A stretch of 64,000 nt of DNA from Symbiodinium natans. Its lineage: Eukaryota; Sar; Dinophyceae; Suessiales; Symbiodiniaceae. Under the pieces are notes generated by a model. The model did not search any database and was not told where the DNA came from. It saw nothing but the letters and a program-made list of their open reading frames with translations. The first letter of the stretch is position 1; each line of letters opens with the position of its first letter. The stretch is taken from the NCBI GenBank assembly GCA_905221605.1, contig CAJNDS010002479.1:893001-957000 (forward strand). Reading direction: 5' to 3'. Both the position numbers and the translations under genes were made by a program. Shown here in pieces: positions 62,976 to 64,000 of the stretch.

Positions 62976-63323
62976 TTAGGGTTCGGGGCTTAATAGCCCT
63001 GAACTCTCAACCCTAAACACCTAAGGGGTCTTGGGCTTTGGGGCTTAGGCTGGCATTTAGTGTTTCGGGATGTCGGGTCTGGGGTAACAGTTCAAAGTTT
63101 GCTTTTGCAACTTTGATGCGTGCTAAGGGATACTTGAAGGTTCATGGGTACTTGTAACCTTCAAGTGCACTCTGGGTTTAGGGTTTAGGGTTTAGGGTTT
63201 AGGGTGGGCGTGAAAGTAAAGCAATGCCCCTCTATAATCTGCATGGGGATCCGAGGCCGTTATCCCTTTAGGGGCTGTAATATTATCTACCCTGAAAATA
63301 CCCATTCTGATTAAATTGACCCC

Positions 63324-63428
63324 TCTCTCTCTCTCCCCCTCTCTCTCCCTCTCTCTCTGCCTCTCTCTCTTTCTCTCTCTCTCTATCTCTCTCTCTCTCT
63401 CTGTATCTCTCTCACTCTCTCTCTCTAT
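63324..63428. repeat. (CT)n microsatellite
   Basis: Imperfect CT repeat of about 105 bp with CCC and TAT interruptions. Confidence 0.94.
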
Positions 63429-63869
63429 AGGGTTGAACATAAGTTGGGTCCCTTTTTGGAGTCCTACTACTAGGACGTCCGCAACATCACCCTTATACTC
63501 CTTTCTCTTGCGCCAGGAGCCCTCAGAATCCCATTAAACGAAAAGACTTCGGTGTTGGTTAGCCTAGAAGATGAAGTAGGGTTTAGGGTTTAAGGTTTAG
63601 GGTTTAGGGTTTAGGGAGATGAAGGCCCCTTTATGGCAAAATCCCTGTTCAATTAAGGAGTCTTATTCTCACAAGGACGGATGTAGGGTTTAGGGTACTA
63701 TCACAGGGGACCCATCACAGGAGTCATCACAGGAGGGCCCAAACCCTAAACCCGAAACCCCTAAACCCTAAACCCTAAACCCCTAAACCCCTAAACCCCT
63801 AAACCCTAAACCCTAAACCCTAAACCCTAGACCCTAGACCCTAGACCCTAAACCCCCACCCCTGGCCAG

Positions 63870-63905
63870 TGCCTCACGTTTGTCCTGAACCCAAAGGCCG
63901 ATCAA
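63870..63905 (+). CDS. Candidate exon
   Basis: After CCTGGCCAG the frame reads CLTFVLNPKADQ; CAA|GCCCTC could be a GC donor. It may belong to the RCC1-like gene or the next one. Confidence 0.35.
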
Positions 63906-63956
63906 GCCCTCTAGACCCTGCACTGGAAGTCCTGGAAACCCTATTTTGTCTCATTA

Positions 63957-64000
63957 GGGTTTAGGGTTTAGGGTTTAGGGTTTAGGGTTTAGGGTTTAGG
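63957..64000. repeat. (TTTAGGG)n array at window end
   Basis: Six units running off the window. With arrays of both orientations throughout, this alone does not mark a chromosome end. Confidence 0.9.

Noticed and set aside
63957-64000. Chromosome end at the window edge
   Set aside because: Only six units are visible, and comparable short arrays occur dozens of times inside the window.
16900-64000. CRISPR array from regularly spaced repeats
   Set aside because: The repeats are continuous 7-8 bp units or scattered mobile elements, without uniform spacers, and the genome is eukaryotic.

Overview
Organism and confidence. The window looks like nuclear DNA of a dinoflagellate, most likely a Symbiodiniaceae-like alga. 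Four things point there: TTTAGGG/CCCTAAA telomere-type repeats spread through introns; very short exons (about 20-250 bp); degenerate RCC1-like repeats of the type V..I.A...AFAALR.DGTVVTWGDP..GGDS (family recognised from general knowledge, not searched); and a Ty1/copia-type element with a YVDD reverse transcriptase. No bacterial-style operons, rRNA, tRNA or CRISPR arrays were seen. All exon calls were made by eye from AG/GT boundaries, open frames, phase and protein-like composition. The RCC1-like exons rest on a recognisable family; the others are weaker, because a single 50-80 bp open frame is common by chance.

Layout. 1-3.5 kb: a 670-bp (ACT)n microsatellite, telomere-type repeats and at least one probable exon. 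3.6-16.5 kb: almost free of telomere-type repeats and dominated by mobile or decayed DNA: a tandem array with poly-C tracts, a 5'-truncated frameshifted copia element (4.69-8.1 kb), a 388-bp terminal-inverted-repeat element, decayed coding-like DNA and a 475-bp (GA)n tract. 16.9-37.6 kb: plus-strand exons set in introns made of telomere-type repeats and small inverted-repeat elements. A phase-consistent chain runs from 30.3 kb to a stop codon at 37,623, and an intact-looking non-autonomous LTR retroelement lies at 26.9-28.4 kb. 37.6-38.9 kb: AT-rich spacer without telomere-type repeats. 38.9-43.3 kb: a second plus-strand exon series. 43.7-46.0 kb: a block without telomere-type repeats holding a probable minus-strand exon and tandem repeats. 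46.3-55.4 kb: a third plus-strand exon series. 55.6-64 kb: a gene that opens with a ubiquitin-like N-terminus and continues as RCC1-like repeats, one repeat boundary per intron; it probably runs past the window end.

Main observation. In many introns the donor GT lies inside a TTTAGGG unit (exon|GTTTAGGG) and the acceptor AG follows CCCTAAACC(C)AG. Introns therefore tend to start on the G-strand and end on the C-strand of a telomere-type repeat and could fold back on themselves. Other introns consist mostly of short inverted-repeat elements that recur across the window. One intron (60.36-60.44 kb) starts with a near copy of the first 27 bases of the following exon, as expected if the intron arose by insertion with duplication. 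Together these suggest that telomere-type repeats and small mobile elements have acted as introner-like intron makers here.
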